In this document: piece after piece, positions 1-7,773 of the stretch
How positions within the stretch are numbered: the first letter of the stretch is position 1
Layout of the letters: every line of letters starts with the position of its first letter
Source of the DNA: Massilia litorea
Lineage (GTDB): Bacteria; Pseudomonadota; Gammaproteobacteria; Burkholderiales; Burkholderiaceae_D
Reading direction: 5' to 3'
DNA length: 64,000 nucleotides
NCBI RefSeq assembly: GCF_015101885.1
Contig: NZ_CP062941.1
Coordinates: forward strand, 4,030,001 to 4,094,000
Made by a program: the position numbers and the translations under genes
Notes under the pieces: model-generated
What the model was told of the DNA's origin: nothing
The model's database searches: none
Seen by the model: only the letters and a program-made list of their open reading frames with translations

Positions 1-768
1 CTGTTCCTCGCCCCCGAGCGCCGCCGTGCGATCACGGCCCTGTACGCGTTCTGCCGCGAGGTGGACGATACCGTCGACGAAGCGACCGACGCTTCGCTGG
101 CCCGCATCAAGCTGGCCTGGTGGCGCACCGAGGTGTCGACCATGTACAAGGGCACGCCGACCCACCCGGTCACGCAGGCCCTGAAGCCGCACCTCGCGGT
201 CTACCACCTGGAAGAGCAGCACCTGCAGGCGATCATCGACGGCATGGAGATGGACCTCGACCAGAGCCGCTATCTCGACTACCCGGGCCTGCGCAAGTAT
301 TGCTGGCATGTGGCCGGCGTGGTCGGCATCCTCTCGGCCAGCATCTTCGGCTATACCAATCCGCAGACCCTGCAGTACGCCGAGAAGCTCGGGCTGGCCT
401 TCCAGCTGACGAACATCATCCGCGACGTCGGCGACGATGCGCGCCGCGGCCGCATCTACCTGCCCGTCAACGAGCTGCAGCAGTTCGGCGTCACGGCGGC
501 CGACCTGCTGGGCGCCCGCCACAGCGACAAGTTCGAGGCGCTGATGAAGTTCCAGACCGAGCGCGCCCAGGCGATGTACGACGAGGCGCTGGCGCTCCTG
601 CCGAAGGAAGACCGGCGCGCCCAGCGTCCCGGCCTGATGATGGCGGCGATCTACCGCACCCTGCTGGATGAGATCGCGCGCGACAACTTCCACGTCCTGA
701 ACCAGCGCATCTCGCTCACGCCGCTGCGCAAGCTCTGGCTGGCGTGGAAGACCTATGTCCGCAACTGA
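1..768 (+). CDS. hpnD: Presqualene diphosphate synthase HpnD (5' partial)
   Basis: Squalene/phytoene synthase family enzyme that condenses two farnesyl diphosphates to presqualene diphosphate, the first step of squalene and hopanoid synthesis in bacteria that use HpnCDE. The frame is open from base 1, so the start lies outside the window. Both Asp-rich substrate/Mg motifs are visible: DDTVDE near base 64 and DVGDDARRGR near base 425, the latter after the family's QLTNIIRD segment. The last 14 bases overlap hpnE, so the two genes are probably translationally coupled. HpnD is preferred over HpnC because it directly precedes hpnE and keeps the DDTVDE motif; the missing N-terminus prevents a length check. 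Confidence 0.9.
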   Translation: MFLAPERRRAITALYAFCREVDDTVDEATDASLARIKLAWWRTEVSTMYKGTPTHPVTQALKPHLAVYHLEEQHLQAIIDGMEMDLDQSRYLDYPGLRKYCWHVAGVVGILSASIFGYTNPQTLQYAEKLGLAFQLTNIIRDVGDDARRGRIYLPVNELQQFGVTAADLLGARHSDKFEALMKFQTERAQAMYDEALALLPKEDRRAQRPGLMMAAIYRTLLDEIARDNFHVLNQRISLTPLRKLWLAWKTYVRN

Positions 769-2185
769 TGGGAAGGCTGCCGGCGCGGTCGCCGTCGTCG
801 GCGGCGGCTGGGCCGGTTGCGCCGCGGCGGTCGAACTGGCGCGGCGCGGCCGGCACGTCACCCTGTTCGAAGCGGCGCGCACCCTTGGCGGACGCGCGCG
901 CGCCATCGAGCTCGATGGCCGCCTGCTGGACAATGGCCAGCATATCCTGCTCGGCGCCTACAAGGACACCCTGACACTGTTGAAGCGGGTCGGCGTCGAC
1001 CCGGCCAGGGCATTTTTACGCCTGCCCCTCCAGATGCGCTATCCCGCAGGCAGCGGCGGCATGGATTTCGTCGCCCCTCGCCTGCCCGCGCCCTGGCACA
1101 TGATCGTCGCCCTGGTACGCGCCGGCGGCCTGGCGCGCGAGGACAAGCTGGCGCTGGCGCGCTTTTCCACCGCCGCGCGCTGGATGGGCTGGCGCCTCGA
1201 CCAGGACGTGAGCGTCAGCGTACTACTGGAACGTTTCGGCCAGACCGCCCGCCTGAACCGCCTGATGTGGCATCCACTCTGCCTGGCGGCCCTGAACACG
1301 GCGCCGGAACGGGCATCAAGCAACGTCTTCCTTGCCGTGCTGCGCGACAGCCTGGGCGCGAAGCGGGCGGCCTCCGACATGCTGGTCCCGCGCCTGGAAT
1401 TGAGCGCCCTGTTTCCGCAGGCCGCCGCGCGTTACCTCGAAGCGAAGGGCGGCACCGTGCACCTCGGCGCCAAGGTCGACACGCTGGAGCACAGCGCCGG
1501 CGGCTGGCAGCTGCAGGCCAGCGGCCAGGCGCTCGGCGGTGACTGGAGCGGACGTTTCGACGCCGTCGTGCTGGCCACGCCCGCTGCGCAGTCGGGCGCC
1601 CTGCTCGCTTCCTTTCCGGAGACGGCCGGCCTGGCCGCCCAGCTGGGCGCCTTCGAATACGAGCCGATCGCCACCTGCTACCTGCAATACGACCGCGGGC
1701 TACGCCTGCCGCTGCCCGTCTGCGCCCTGCTCGACGATCCGGAACACGAACGCTTCGGCCAGTTCGTGTTCGACCGGGGCCAGCTCGACACCGACCAGGG
1801 CGGCCTGCTGGCAGTGGTCATTAGTGCCGCCGGCGCGGCCGCCGAGTACAGGCAGGACAGCCTGGCCCGCGCCGTCGCGGCGCAACTGGACGCGGCCTTC
1901 CCGGCGCTGGGCCTGGGAAGCCCGCAGTGGTCGCGCGTGATCACCGAAAAACGCGCCACCTTCGCCTGCACCCCGGAGCTGGCGCGTCCGGCGAACGCCA
2001 CGCCGCTGCCGAACCTGGTGCTGGCCGGCGACTATACGGCCGGCGACTACCCTGCCACGCTCGAGTCGGCGGTGCGCAGTGGCCAGGCGGCGGCGTCGGC
2101 CATCCTGCGTGGACGCGCCTCAAGCCGCAAAAACGGCAGCCTGTCGCAGGGCGATGGCAAACATCAGGCCGGGTCCGTACAGTAG
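755..2185 (+). CDS. hpnE: Hydroxysqualene dehydroxylase HpnE
   Basis: FAD-dependent amine-oxidase-fold enzyme of 476 residues that reduces hydroxysqualene to squalene, the last HpnCDE step. An N-terminal dinucleotide motif, VVGGGWAGCAAAVELA (about residues 14-29), is followed by FEAARTLGGRARA, typical of phytoene-desaturase-like flavoproteins. The C-terminal FAD motif LAGDYTAGDYPATLESAVRSG lies near residues 424-444. The ATG at 755 overlaps the end of hpnD by 14 bases. The length fits the family (about 420-480). The C-terminal 25 residues are polar and look like an unstructured tail. Confidence 0.9.
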   Translation: MSATDGKAAGAVAVVGGGWAGCAAAVELARRGRHVTLFEAARTLGGRARAIELDGRLLDNGQHILLGAYKDTLTLLKRVGVDPARAFLRLPLQMRYPAGSGGMDFVAPRLPAPWHMIVALVRAGGLAREDKLALARFSTAARWMGWRLDQDVSVSVLLERFGQTARLNRLMWHPLCLAALNTAPERASSNVFLAVLRDSLGAKRAASDMLVPRLELSALFPQAAARYLEAKGGTVHLGAKVDTLEHSAGGWQLQASGQALGGDWSGRFDAVVLATPAAQSGALLASFPETAGLAAQLGAFEYEPIATCYLQYDRGLRLPLPVCALLDDPEHERFGQFVFDRGQLDTDQGGLLAVVISAAGAAAEYRQDSLARAVAAQLDAAFPALGLGSPQWSRVITEKRATFACTPELARPANATPLPNLVLAGDYTAGDYPATLESAVRSGQAAASAILRGRASSRKNGSLSQGDGKHQAGSVQ

Positions 2186-2217
2186 CAGCATCGGATAACC
2201 GGATCACGGACATCGCC

Positions 2218-2367
2218 ATGACACCCCAACTCGGATTGCGCACCCTGCTCCTGCTGGCACTGGTTGCCGCCAGCACGCTGGCCCTGGTCGCGCCCGAACT
2301 CTTCGGCGCGCACGCCAACGCCACGGGCCCGGCCCTGCTGTCGATGCTCGCCGTCGGCCACGCCTGA
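2218..2367 (+). CDS. Small hydrophobic peptide, 49 residues
   Basis: Short open frame starting MTPQLGLRTLLLLALVAAS and ending at a TGA three bases before the ATG of the HAAS-domain gene. Residues 7-25 form one strongly hydrophobic helix, so this is either a membrane peptide or an exported peptide cleaved near AHA. I recognise no family. The tight spacing to 2371 favours a real gene or a translational leader for the next one. The ribosome site is weak (GGA at about 12 bases). It could also be a chance frame in GC-rich DNA. Confidence 0.5.
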   Translation: MTPQLGLRTLLLLALVAASTLALVAPELFGAHANATGPALLSMLAVGHA

Positions 2368-2370
2368 TCC

Positions 2371-3171
2371 ATGGGCAAGCTCGAATACCTCGAGGCGCTG
2401 AAACGCGCCATGCTCGGCCTGCCGCCCGAACTGCAGGCCAGGACCCTGGCCTGGTACGAGCAGCGCTTCGTCGACGGCATTGCCGCCGGCCGGCCGGAAG
2501 CCGACATCGCACGCGAACTGGACGACCCGAAGAAGGTGGCGCTCACCCTGCGCACCAGCACCCACATGGATGCCTTCAAGGAGCAGAAGAACCCGGCGAA
2601 CCTGGTACGCCTGATGGTGTCGGTGCTGGGCCTGCTGATCTTCAACCTGTTCATGGTCATCCCGGCGGCCGTGTTCGGCTCGCTGCTGGCGGCGCTGTAC
2701 GCGGGCGCGTTTGCCTTCTATGTGAGCGGCATCGCCATCACCGCGAGCGGCCTGGCCGGCGCCAACGAACTGGTGCTCGACGGACCGCTGCGCCACGTCG
2801 TCGACGGCGCCATCGACGACCGCGACCGCACGCGCACCCGGATCACGATCGGCGACACCGGCATCGAAGTCAGCCAGGACAAGGATAACCGCGCCGATGC
2901 AGGTGCCGACGCAGGTGCCGACACCGGCGACGATGCCGGCGCCAGCAAAGGCGCGCGCGCCGTGCGCCGCGCCGAACGGGTGGCCGGCAGCGGCATCCGC
3001 ATCTCGACCGAGATGGACGAAGAGTCGCGCGCGACCCAGACGGTGCTCGGCCTGGCCATGGTGCTGGGCGGGATCGTGCTGTTCCTGGTCTCGATCGTCG
3101 TCACCCGTTATGCGGCGCTGGGCGTGAAGCGCTACCTGCAAATGAACATGTCCCTGCTCCGGGGCAGCTGA
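2371..3171 (+). CDS. HAAS/DUF1700-domain membrane protein
   Basis: 266 residues. The first 70 residues match the HAAS (DUF1700) signalling helices: MGKLEYLEALKRAMLGLPP, then the D-x-A-x-E-L-DDPKKVA pattern. Two hydrophobic segments follow at about 88-108 and 110-135, then a charged, low-complexity cytoplasmic or periplasmic stretch with DAGADAGAD repeats (about 175-195), and a last membrane helix at about 228-250. In other bacteria HAAS proteins act with a PadR regulator and GIN/DUF4097 proteins in envelope-stress-like modules. Here the GIN partner follows at once but no PadR gene is present. Function is therefore inferred only at module level. Confidence 0.75.
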   Translation: MGKLEYLEALKRAMLGLPPELQARTLAWYEQRFVDGIAAGRPEADIARELDDPKKVALTLRTSTHMDAFKEQKNPANLVRLMVSVLGLLIFNLFMVIPAAVFGSLLAALYAGAFAFYVSGIAITASGLAGANELVLDGPLRHVVDGAIDDRDRTRTRITIGDTGIEVSQDKDNRADAGADAGADTGDDAGASKGARAVRRAERVAGSGIRISTEMDEESRATQTVLGLAMVLGGIVLFLVSIVVTRYAALGVKRYLQMNMSLLRGS

Positions 3172-3180
3172 GGAGAAACG

Positions 3181-3984
3181 ATGCGTTCATTGTTACGGGT
3201 AGGCCTCGGCCTGTTGATCCTTGCCTTCGTCCTGATCGGCCTGTCCTATGGCGTGCTGCGCGCCCAGGGCGGCACCGCGCGCCTGGATGCGCGCATCGTC
3301 GGCGACGAGACGCGCAAGATCACGCGCGAGGCGCGGGCGGTCGAACTGAGCGGGCCGATCGACCTGACCCTGCGCTACGGCGCGGAGCCGGCGCTGGTCG
3401 TGCGCGGCGAACAGCGCCTGCTGGCCAATGTCGAGACCGGCCAGGACGGGCGCGTGCTGCACATCGGCACCCGCGGCATCGTGCTGCGCCACCGCCAGCC
3501 GATCGAAGTCGAATTGACCCTCCCTGCGCTCGACCGGGTCGGCGTCGACGGCAGCGGCGAGACCCGCATCAACGGCTTTTCGGGCGAGCGCATCGAGCTC
3601 GAACTGAACGGCTCGGGCAGCGTCGACTTCAACGGCCGCTACCGCCAGGCGAAGGCCACCCTGCACGGCACCGGCGAGCTCACCGTCGATGCCGGCAATG
3701 GCGACAGCGTCGAGGCCGAGCTGAGCGGCGGCGGCACCATCACCCTGGCCGGCGCCGCGCGCAGCTTCCAGGCCGTATCGAACGGCTCCGGCACCCTCGA
3801 CGCCCAGCGCCTGCGGGCGGACGAGGTGAAGGTGCGCCAGACCGGGTCGGGCAACACCAGCGTCACCGCGCACGCCACGGTGGCGGCGGCCGTCAGCGGC
3901 AGCGGGGATGTGGATGTGTACGGGAATCCGCCGCAGCGCAGTATCAGCCGCACGGGTTCAGGCGACGTCCATTTCGATCATTGA
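3181..3984 (+). CDS. GIN-domain (DUF2807) exported protein
   Basis: 267 residues with an N-terminal membrane anchor or signal (about residues 5-27) followed by a right-handed beta-helix-like GIN domain: VELSGPIDLTLRYG, then recurring G-S-G motifs (DGSGETRI, NGSGSVDF, SNGSGTLDA, QTGSGNTSV, RTGSGDVHF). Such domains occur in surface or periplasmic proteins of uncertain role, originally named putative auto-transporter adhesin heads. It sits nine bases after the HAAS gene behind a good GAGGAGA ribosome site and is surely co-transcribed with it. No catalytic residues are apparent. Confidence 0.75.
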   Translation: MRSLLRVGLGLLILAFVLIGLSYGVLRAQGGTARLDARIVGDETRKITREARAVELSGPIDLTLRYGAEPALVVRGEQRLLANVETGQDGRVLHIGTRGIVLRHRQPIEVELTLPALDRVGVDGSGETRINGFSGERIELELNGSGSVDFNGRYRQAKATLHGTGELTVDAGNGDSVEAELSGGGTITLAGAARSFQAVSNGSGTLDAQRLRADEVKVRQTGSGNTSVTAHATVAAAVSGSGDVDVYGNPPQRSISRTGSGDVHFDH

Positions 3985-4006
3985 TGGAGCCGGCGATCCG
4001 TATGAT

Positions 4007-4034
4007 CGTAGGGTGGGCACCCCGTGCCCACGCG
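4007..4034 (+). repeat. Interspersed palindromic repeat, single copy
   Basis: The unit starts CGTAGGGTGGGCAC and ends GTGCCCACGCG, so the inner GTGGGCAC/GTGCCCAC forms a hairpin and the outer ends differ, giving it an orientation. It lies between the convergent GIN-domain and flavoprotein genes. The same unit recurs at 21411, 25977, 40813 and 62993, usually as an inverted pair. This one is solitary. Confidence 0.8.
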
Positions 4035-4045
4035 TGAAGCATGCG

Positions 4046-5293
4046 TCACGTCAGGTGATGCAGCACCCCTTGCGCCGCCGCCCGCCCGCTGGCAAAGCAG
4101 GCAGTCAGCAAATACCCGCCCGTCGGCGCCTCCCAGTCGAGCATTTCTCCGGCCACGAACACGCCCGGTACCGCACGCAGCATGCCGTTGTCATCGAGCG
4201 CCTCGAAACGCACCCCGCCCGCACTGCTGATCGCCTCGTCGATCGGCCGCGGACGCTTTAATACCAGCGGCAGCGCCTTGATCGCCGCCGCCAGCTTTTC
4301 CTCATCCAGATAATCCGCCTGTGCCAGGCATTCGCGCAGCAGGCCAGCCTTCACACCCTTGATCCCCAGCCGGCTCTGCAAATGGCTCGACATCGAGCGC
4401 GCGCCCCGTGGCCGGGTGACCTCGGCATGGACCCGCTGCGCATCGTGGTCGGGCGCGAGGTCGAGCCAGACCATCGTTTCGCCGCGCGCCGCGATCTGGT
4501 CGCGCAGGATGCTCGACAAGGCATACACCAGGCTGCCTTCGATGCCGCTACTCGTCACCACGAACTGCCCCTGGCGCCGCGCACGCTTGCCTGCGCGGGC
4601 TTCATACTCGATAGCCACGGTGGTCAAGGGCGCGCCCGCATGCCTGTCGCTGAAGTGGGGCGACCAGTCGACGTCGAAGCCGCAATTGGCCGGCACCAGC
4701 GGCGCCACCTCGACGCGGCGCGCTTCCAGCAAGGGCACCCACGCGCCGTCCGATCCCAGCCGCGCCCAGCTCGCCCCCCCCAGCGCCAGGACGACGGCGT
4801 CGAACTGCCCGGACGTGTCGCCGTCCGGCGTCGCGAAGCGCAGCGCTTCCCCCTCCCAGCCGAGCCAGCGGTGGCGCATGTGAAAACGTACACCGGCTTC
4901 CCGCAAGCGATGCAGCCAGGCACGCAGCAGGGGCGCCGCCTTCATGTCGGTCGGGAAGACCCGGCCCGAAGTACCGATGAAGGTGTCGATCCCGAGGCCG
5001 TGGATCCAGGCGCGCACGGCGTCCGGCCCGAAGGCATCGAGCCAGGCGCCGACCTGCGTGCTGCGTTCGCCATAGCGGAGAACGAAATCGGCATAGGGCT
5101 CGGAGTGGGTGATGTTCATGCCGCCCTTCCCGGCCAGCAGGAATTTGCGGGCGACCGAGGGCATCGCGTCGAAGACCTCGACCTGCACGCCGCCGGCGGC
5201 CAGGACTTCGGCCGCCATCAGGCCGGCCGGTCCGCCGCCGACGACGGCGACGCGCTGTGGAAGGGATGAAGGAATCGGCATGGGAAGCGGCAC
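4046..5293 (-). CDS. HI0933/BaiN-type NAD(P)/FAD flavoprotein (TIGR03862-like)
   Basis: 415 residues. The N-terminal FAD-binding motif VAVVGGGPAGLMAAEVLAAGG (starting near residue 14) is followed by GKGGMNITHSEP, a hallmark of the HI0933-like family, and the C-terminal GGYLLTACFASGRAAA segment closes the FAD site. Members include BaiN-type reductases, but most have no assigned substrate, so a specific reaction cannot be given. The first ATG is used; a second ATG four codons in (5281) is equally possible because neither has a clear ribosome site. It is probably a lone gene, 61 bases downstream of the regulator gene. Confidence 0.85.
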   Translation of the reverse strand: MPLPMPIPSSLPQRVAVVGGGPAGLMAAEVLAAGGVQVEVFDAMPSVARKFLLAGKGGMNITHSEPYADFVLRYGERSTQVGAWLDAFGPDAVRAWIHGLGIDTFIGTSGRVFPTDMKAAPLLRAWLHRLREAGVRFHMRHRWLGWEGEALRFATPDGDTSGQFDAVVLALGGASWARLGSDGAWVPLLEARRVEVAPLVPANCGFDVDWSPHFSDRHAGAPLTTVAIEYEARAGKRARRQGQFVVTSSGIEGSLVYALSSILRDQIAARGETMVWLDLAPDHDAQRVHAEVTRPRGARSMSSHLQSRLGIKGVKAGLLRECLAQADYLDEEKLAAAIKALPLVLKRPRPIDEAISSAGGVRFEALDDNGMLRAVPGVFVAGEMLDWEAPTGGYLLTACFASGRAAAQGVLHHLT

Positions 5294-5354
5294 AGAAGAT
5301 CGGGAGCCGCATTGTAGACGACAAGGCTGCGCCGGTCAGCCCCTGCCGAACGAC

Positions 5355-6035
5355 TCAGGCCGCGGCAGCCTGCAACTGCGGCAGGGACGCCATCAGGTCC
5401 GCAAAGCGCTGCCCCTGGATCATCACGTGCTCGCGCGTCAGGCGCGCGGCCAGTTCGCCGTCGCCGTCGAGGATGGCCTGGACCATCTCGTCGTGCTCCG
5501 CATACGAATTGCTGACCCGGTCGCGCACGCGCAGCTGCAGGCGGCGGTAGGGCCGCAGGCGCCGGTACAGGCTGCGCGCCTGCTCGATCAGGAACTGGTT
5601 GTGGCTGCCGGTGTAGATCGCCTCGTGGAAGGCCTCGTTCTTCACATAGTAGTCGTCCGGGTCCTGCGAGGTCATCGCTTCCTTGCAGGCGGCGTGGGCC
5701 GCCCGCAGCGCGTCCTGTTCGGCCGGCGTCATGCGACGCGCGGCCAGGCGCGCGCAGATCGATTCCAGCTCCGACATCACCTCGAAGCGCTCGACCAGCT
5801 GCTGCGGTCCGAGTTCGGCGACCACGGCGCCGCGGCGCGGGCGGATCACGACCAGGCCCATCGAGGCGAGCTGGATCAGGGTTTCGCGGATCGGCGTGCG
5901 CGAGACGCCGAAGGATGCCGCCAGCTCGGTCTCGTCGAGGTGCTGGCCGGGGGCGAATTTGCCGACGGCGATCATCTCTTCGATTGCGTCCTTCAAGGTT
6001 TCCGACCTGCTCTTCATATGCTGCCCACTATTCAT
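5355..6035 (-). CDS. GntR/FCD transcriptional regulator, probable malonate operon regulator
   Basis: 226 residues. An N-terminal winged helix (LDETELAASFGVSRTPIRETLIQLASMGLVVIRP) is followed by a helical FCD ligand-binding domain with the metal/ligand pattern D-x3-N-E-x-FH (DYYVKNEAFHEAI). It is divergent from the TRAP-mdc operon. In Acinetobacter the malonate operon is repressed by the GntR-family protein MdcY, so this gene is the natural candidate regulator. The start is uncertain: the ATG at 6017 (MKSRSETLK) leaves a more usual leader after the -10 box at 6050-6055 than the ATG at 6035. Confidence 0.85.
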   Translation of the reverse strand: MNSGQHMKSRSETLKDAIEEMIAVGKFAPGQHLDETELAASFGVSRTPIRETLIQLASMGLVVIRPRRGAVVAELGPQQLVERFEVMSELESICARLAARRMTPAEQDALRAAHAACKEAMTSQDPDDYYVKNEAFHEAIYTGSHNQFLIEQARSLYRRLRPYRRLQLRVRDRVSNSYAEHDEMVQAILDGDGELAARLTREHVMIQGQRFADLMASLPQLQAAAA

Positions 6036-6049
6036 GTATTCGATATCTC

Positions 6050-6077
6050 ATTATAAAAGCTAAGTATAGCTTGACAA
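6050..6077 (-). promoter_or_regulatory. Predicted promoter of the GntR gene
   Basis: On the minus strand there is a perfect TATAAT (6050-6055) and, 16 bases upstream, TTGTCA (6072-6077). The latter is almost the mirror image of the TTGACA used by the opposite promoter, so the two -35 boxes overlap face to face. This is prediction from consensus only. Confidence 0.5.
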
Positions 6078-6106
6078 CGTATATTTTAAGTTTAATCTTG
6101 TATACA
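6071..6106 (+). promoter_or_regulatory. Predicted promoter and GntR operator of the TRAP-mdc operon
   Basis: TTGACA (6071-6076) is followed after 16 bases by TAATCT. TTGTATACA (6098-6106) contains the perfect palindrome TGTATACA and would lie just at or past the -10 box. As I recall, the Acinetobacter repressor MdcY binds ATTGTATACAAT, and the core here matches it. GTATA also occurs at 6064 and 6079. The region is markedly AT-rich compared with its surroundings. Binding by the neighbouring GntR protein is an inference. Confidence 0.55.
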
Positions 6107-6178
6107 CGAAGACGGACGATGCATACGGCTTGACCGCAGGCACGATCCGAACGATCACTACACTTCTTGGAGATAGAT

Positions 6179-7198
6179 ATGCCGGCAATCACCCGCAGGG
6201 CCGTCCTGGGCGCACTCGCTACCACCCCACTCTGGCTGCAGGCCGCACGTGCCCAATCGAACACGTCCCTCAAAATTTCGCACCAGTTCCCGGGCGGCAG
6301 CGTCACCCAGGGCGATTTCCGCGATCGCCTGTGCCGCATGTTCGCCACCGAGGTCGAAAAGCGCACCAAGGGCGCCCTGAAATTCTCGATCTATCCCGGC
6401 TCCTCCCTGATGAAGACGAACGCCCAGTTCTCGTCGATGCGCAAGGGCGCCCTCGACATGTCGCTGGTGCCGCTCTCGTATGCCGGCGGCGAAGTCCCGG
6501 AAGTGAACATCGGCCTGATGCCCGGCCTGGTGACCTCCTACGAGCAGGGCTACGGCTGGAAGAATGCCGAAGTCGGCAAGGAACTGGCACGCATCCTCGC
6601 CGAAAAAGGCATCGTGGTGGTGAGCTGGATCTGGCAGGCGGGCGGTGTCGCCTCGCGCTCCAAGCCGATCGTCGAGCCGGAAGACGCGCGCGGCCTGAAG
6701 GTGCGCGGCGGCTCGCGCGAGATGGACCTGATCCTGAAGGAAGCCGGCGCCGCCGTCGTCACCCTGCCCTCGAACGAAATCTATGCCGCGATGCAGACCG
6801 GCGCGATGGACGCGGCGCTCACCTCCTCGACCTCGCTGATCTCGTTCCGTCTCGAGGAAGTCTCGAAAGCCCTGACCACGGGCCGCACCGGCGCCTACTG
6901 GTTCATGTTCGAGCCGCTGATGATGTCGAAGGCCGTCTTCGACCGCCTGCCGAAGGACCAGCAGGCAGCCATCATGGCCGTGGGCGGCGAGCTCGAAGCC
7001 TTCGCCCGCAAGGAAGCGCAGGAAGACGACCAGGAAGTGGCGACCGTCTACCAGAAGAAGGGCGCCACGGTAGTCGACCTGAAGCCGGCGACCATCAAGA
7101 AGTGGCAGGCGATCGCCCGCAACACCGCCTGGAAGGATTATGCAGAGCGTAATCCGAACTGCGCCAAGCTGCTGGCCCTGGCGGAGAAGACGCTGTGA
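6179..7198 (+). CDS. dctP: TRAP transporter substrate-binding protein (DctP family), probably malonate
   Basis: 339 residues with a twin-arginine-like signal (RRAVLGALATTPLWLQAARAQ), so it is exported to the periplasm. DctP hallmarks: SHQFPGGS near the mature N-terminus, the GLKVRGGSREMD stretch with the carboxylate-binding Arg, and AAMQTGAMDAALTS. It is first in an operon with DctQ, DctM and the malonate decarboxylase genes, which points to malonate or a related dicarboxylate. The ATG at 6179 is chosen because GGAG lies six bases upstream; a TTG at 6167 would be part of that site. A close paralogue lies at 17210. Confidence 0.88.
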   Translation: MPAITRRAVLGALATTPLWLQAARAQSNTSLKISHQFPGGSVTQGDFRDRLCRMFATEVEKRTKGALKFSIYPGSSLMKTNAQFSSMRKGALDMSLVPLSYAGGEVPEVNIGLMPGLVTSYEQGYGWKNAEVGKELARILAEKGIVVVSWIWQAGGVASRSKPIVEPEDARGLKVRGGSREMDLILKEAGAAVVTLPSNEIYAAMQTGAMDAALTSSTSLISFRLEEVSKALTTGRTGAYWFMFEPLMMSKAVFDRLPKDQQAAIMAVGGELEAFARKEAQEDDQEVATVYQKKGATVVDLKPATIKKWQAIARNTAWKDYAERNPNCAKLLALAEKTL

Positions 7199-7773
7199 GC
7201 CACGGCTTCGAGCTCGAATCGGCACGGCTGCCCGCCGTGTCGGGCAGCGCGCCGGTCGCAGCGATGCAGCTGCTGCTGGCGCGCGTCAACTCGGTCCTGC
7301 TGAAGCTGTCGATGGTGGCGATGATCCTCACCGCCCTGGTGCTGACCTATTCGGTCGTGGCCCGCTACTTCTTCAAGACCCCGACCGACTGGCAGGACGA
7401 GGCTTCGGTCTTCATGCTGGTGGGCGTGACCTTCTTCTGCACGGCCTATGTCCAGTCCTTCCGTGGCCACATCGGCATCGAAGCCCTGGCCACGATCCTG
7501 CCGCCGAAGGTCAACGCCGCGCGCCTGTTCCTGGTCGACCTGCTCTCCCTTGCCTTCTGCGCCTTCTTTGCCTGGAAGTCGTGGGCGCTGTGCCATGAAG
7601 CCTGGGTCGACGGCCAGACCACGTCCTCGACGCTGGCGCCGCCGCTGTGGATTCCCTACTCCATGATGGCGGCCGGAATGACCCTGCTGGCCCTGCAGAT
7701 CCTGGTTCAGGTGCTGGCCCACTTTACCGACAAGCGGGCCGTGGCCCCGACTGAAACCCGGAGCGCCCCATGA
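7195..7773 (+). CDS. dctQ: TRAP transporter small membrane subunit (DctQ family)
   Basis: 192 residues starting at a GTG that overlaps the dctP stop by four bases (GTGA). Four hydrophobic helices are seen at about 40-62, 79-98, 118-137 and 155-178, the DctQ layout. The family motif R-Y-F-x-x-P-T-x-W-x-D-E-x (ARYFFKTPTDWQDEAS) is present near residue 60. DctQ pairs with DctM in the inner membrane to bring in the substrate delivered by DctP, using the sodium gradient. About 30 extra residues precede the first helix. Confidence 0.88.
   Translation: MSHGFELESARLPAVSGSAPVAAMQLLLARVNSVLLKLSMVAMILTALVLTYSVVARYFFKTPTDWQDEASVFMLVGVTFFCTAYVQSFRGHIGIEALATILPPKVNAARLFLVDLLSLAFCAFFAWKSWALCHEAWVDGQTTSSTLAPPLWIPYSMMAAGMTLLALQILVQVLAHFTDKRAVAPTETRSAP

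Noticed and set aside
6036..6178. The AT-rich stretch before dctP as a mobile-element scar
   Set aside because: No inverted ends, target duplication or transposase; it is explained by two promoters and an operator.
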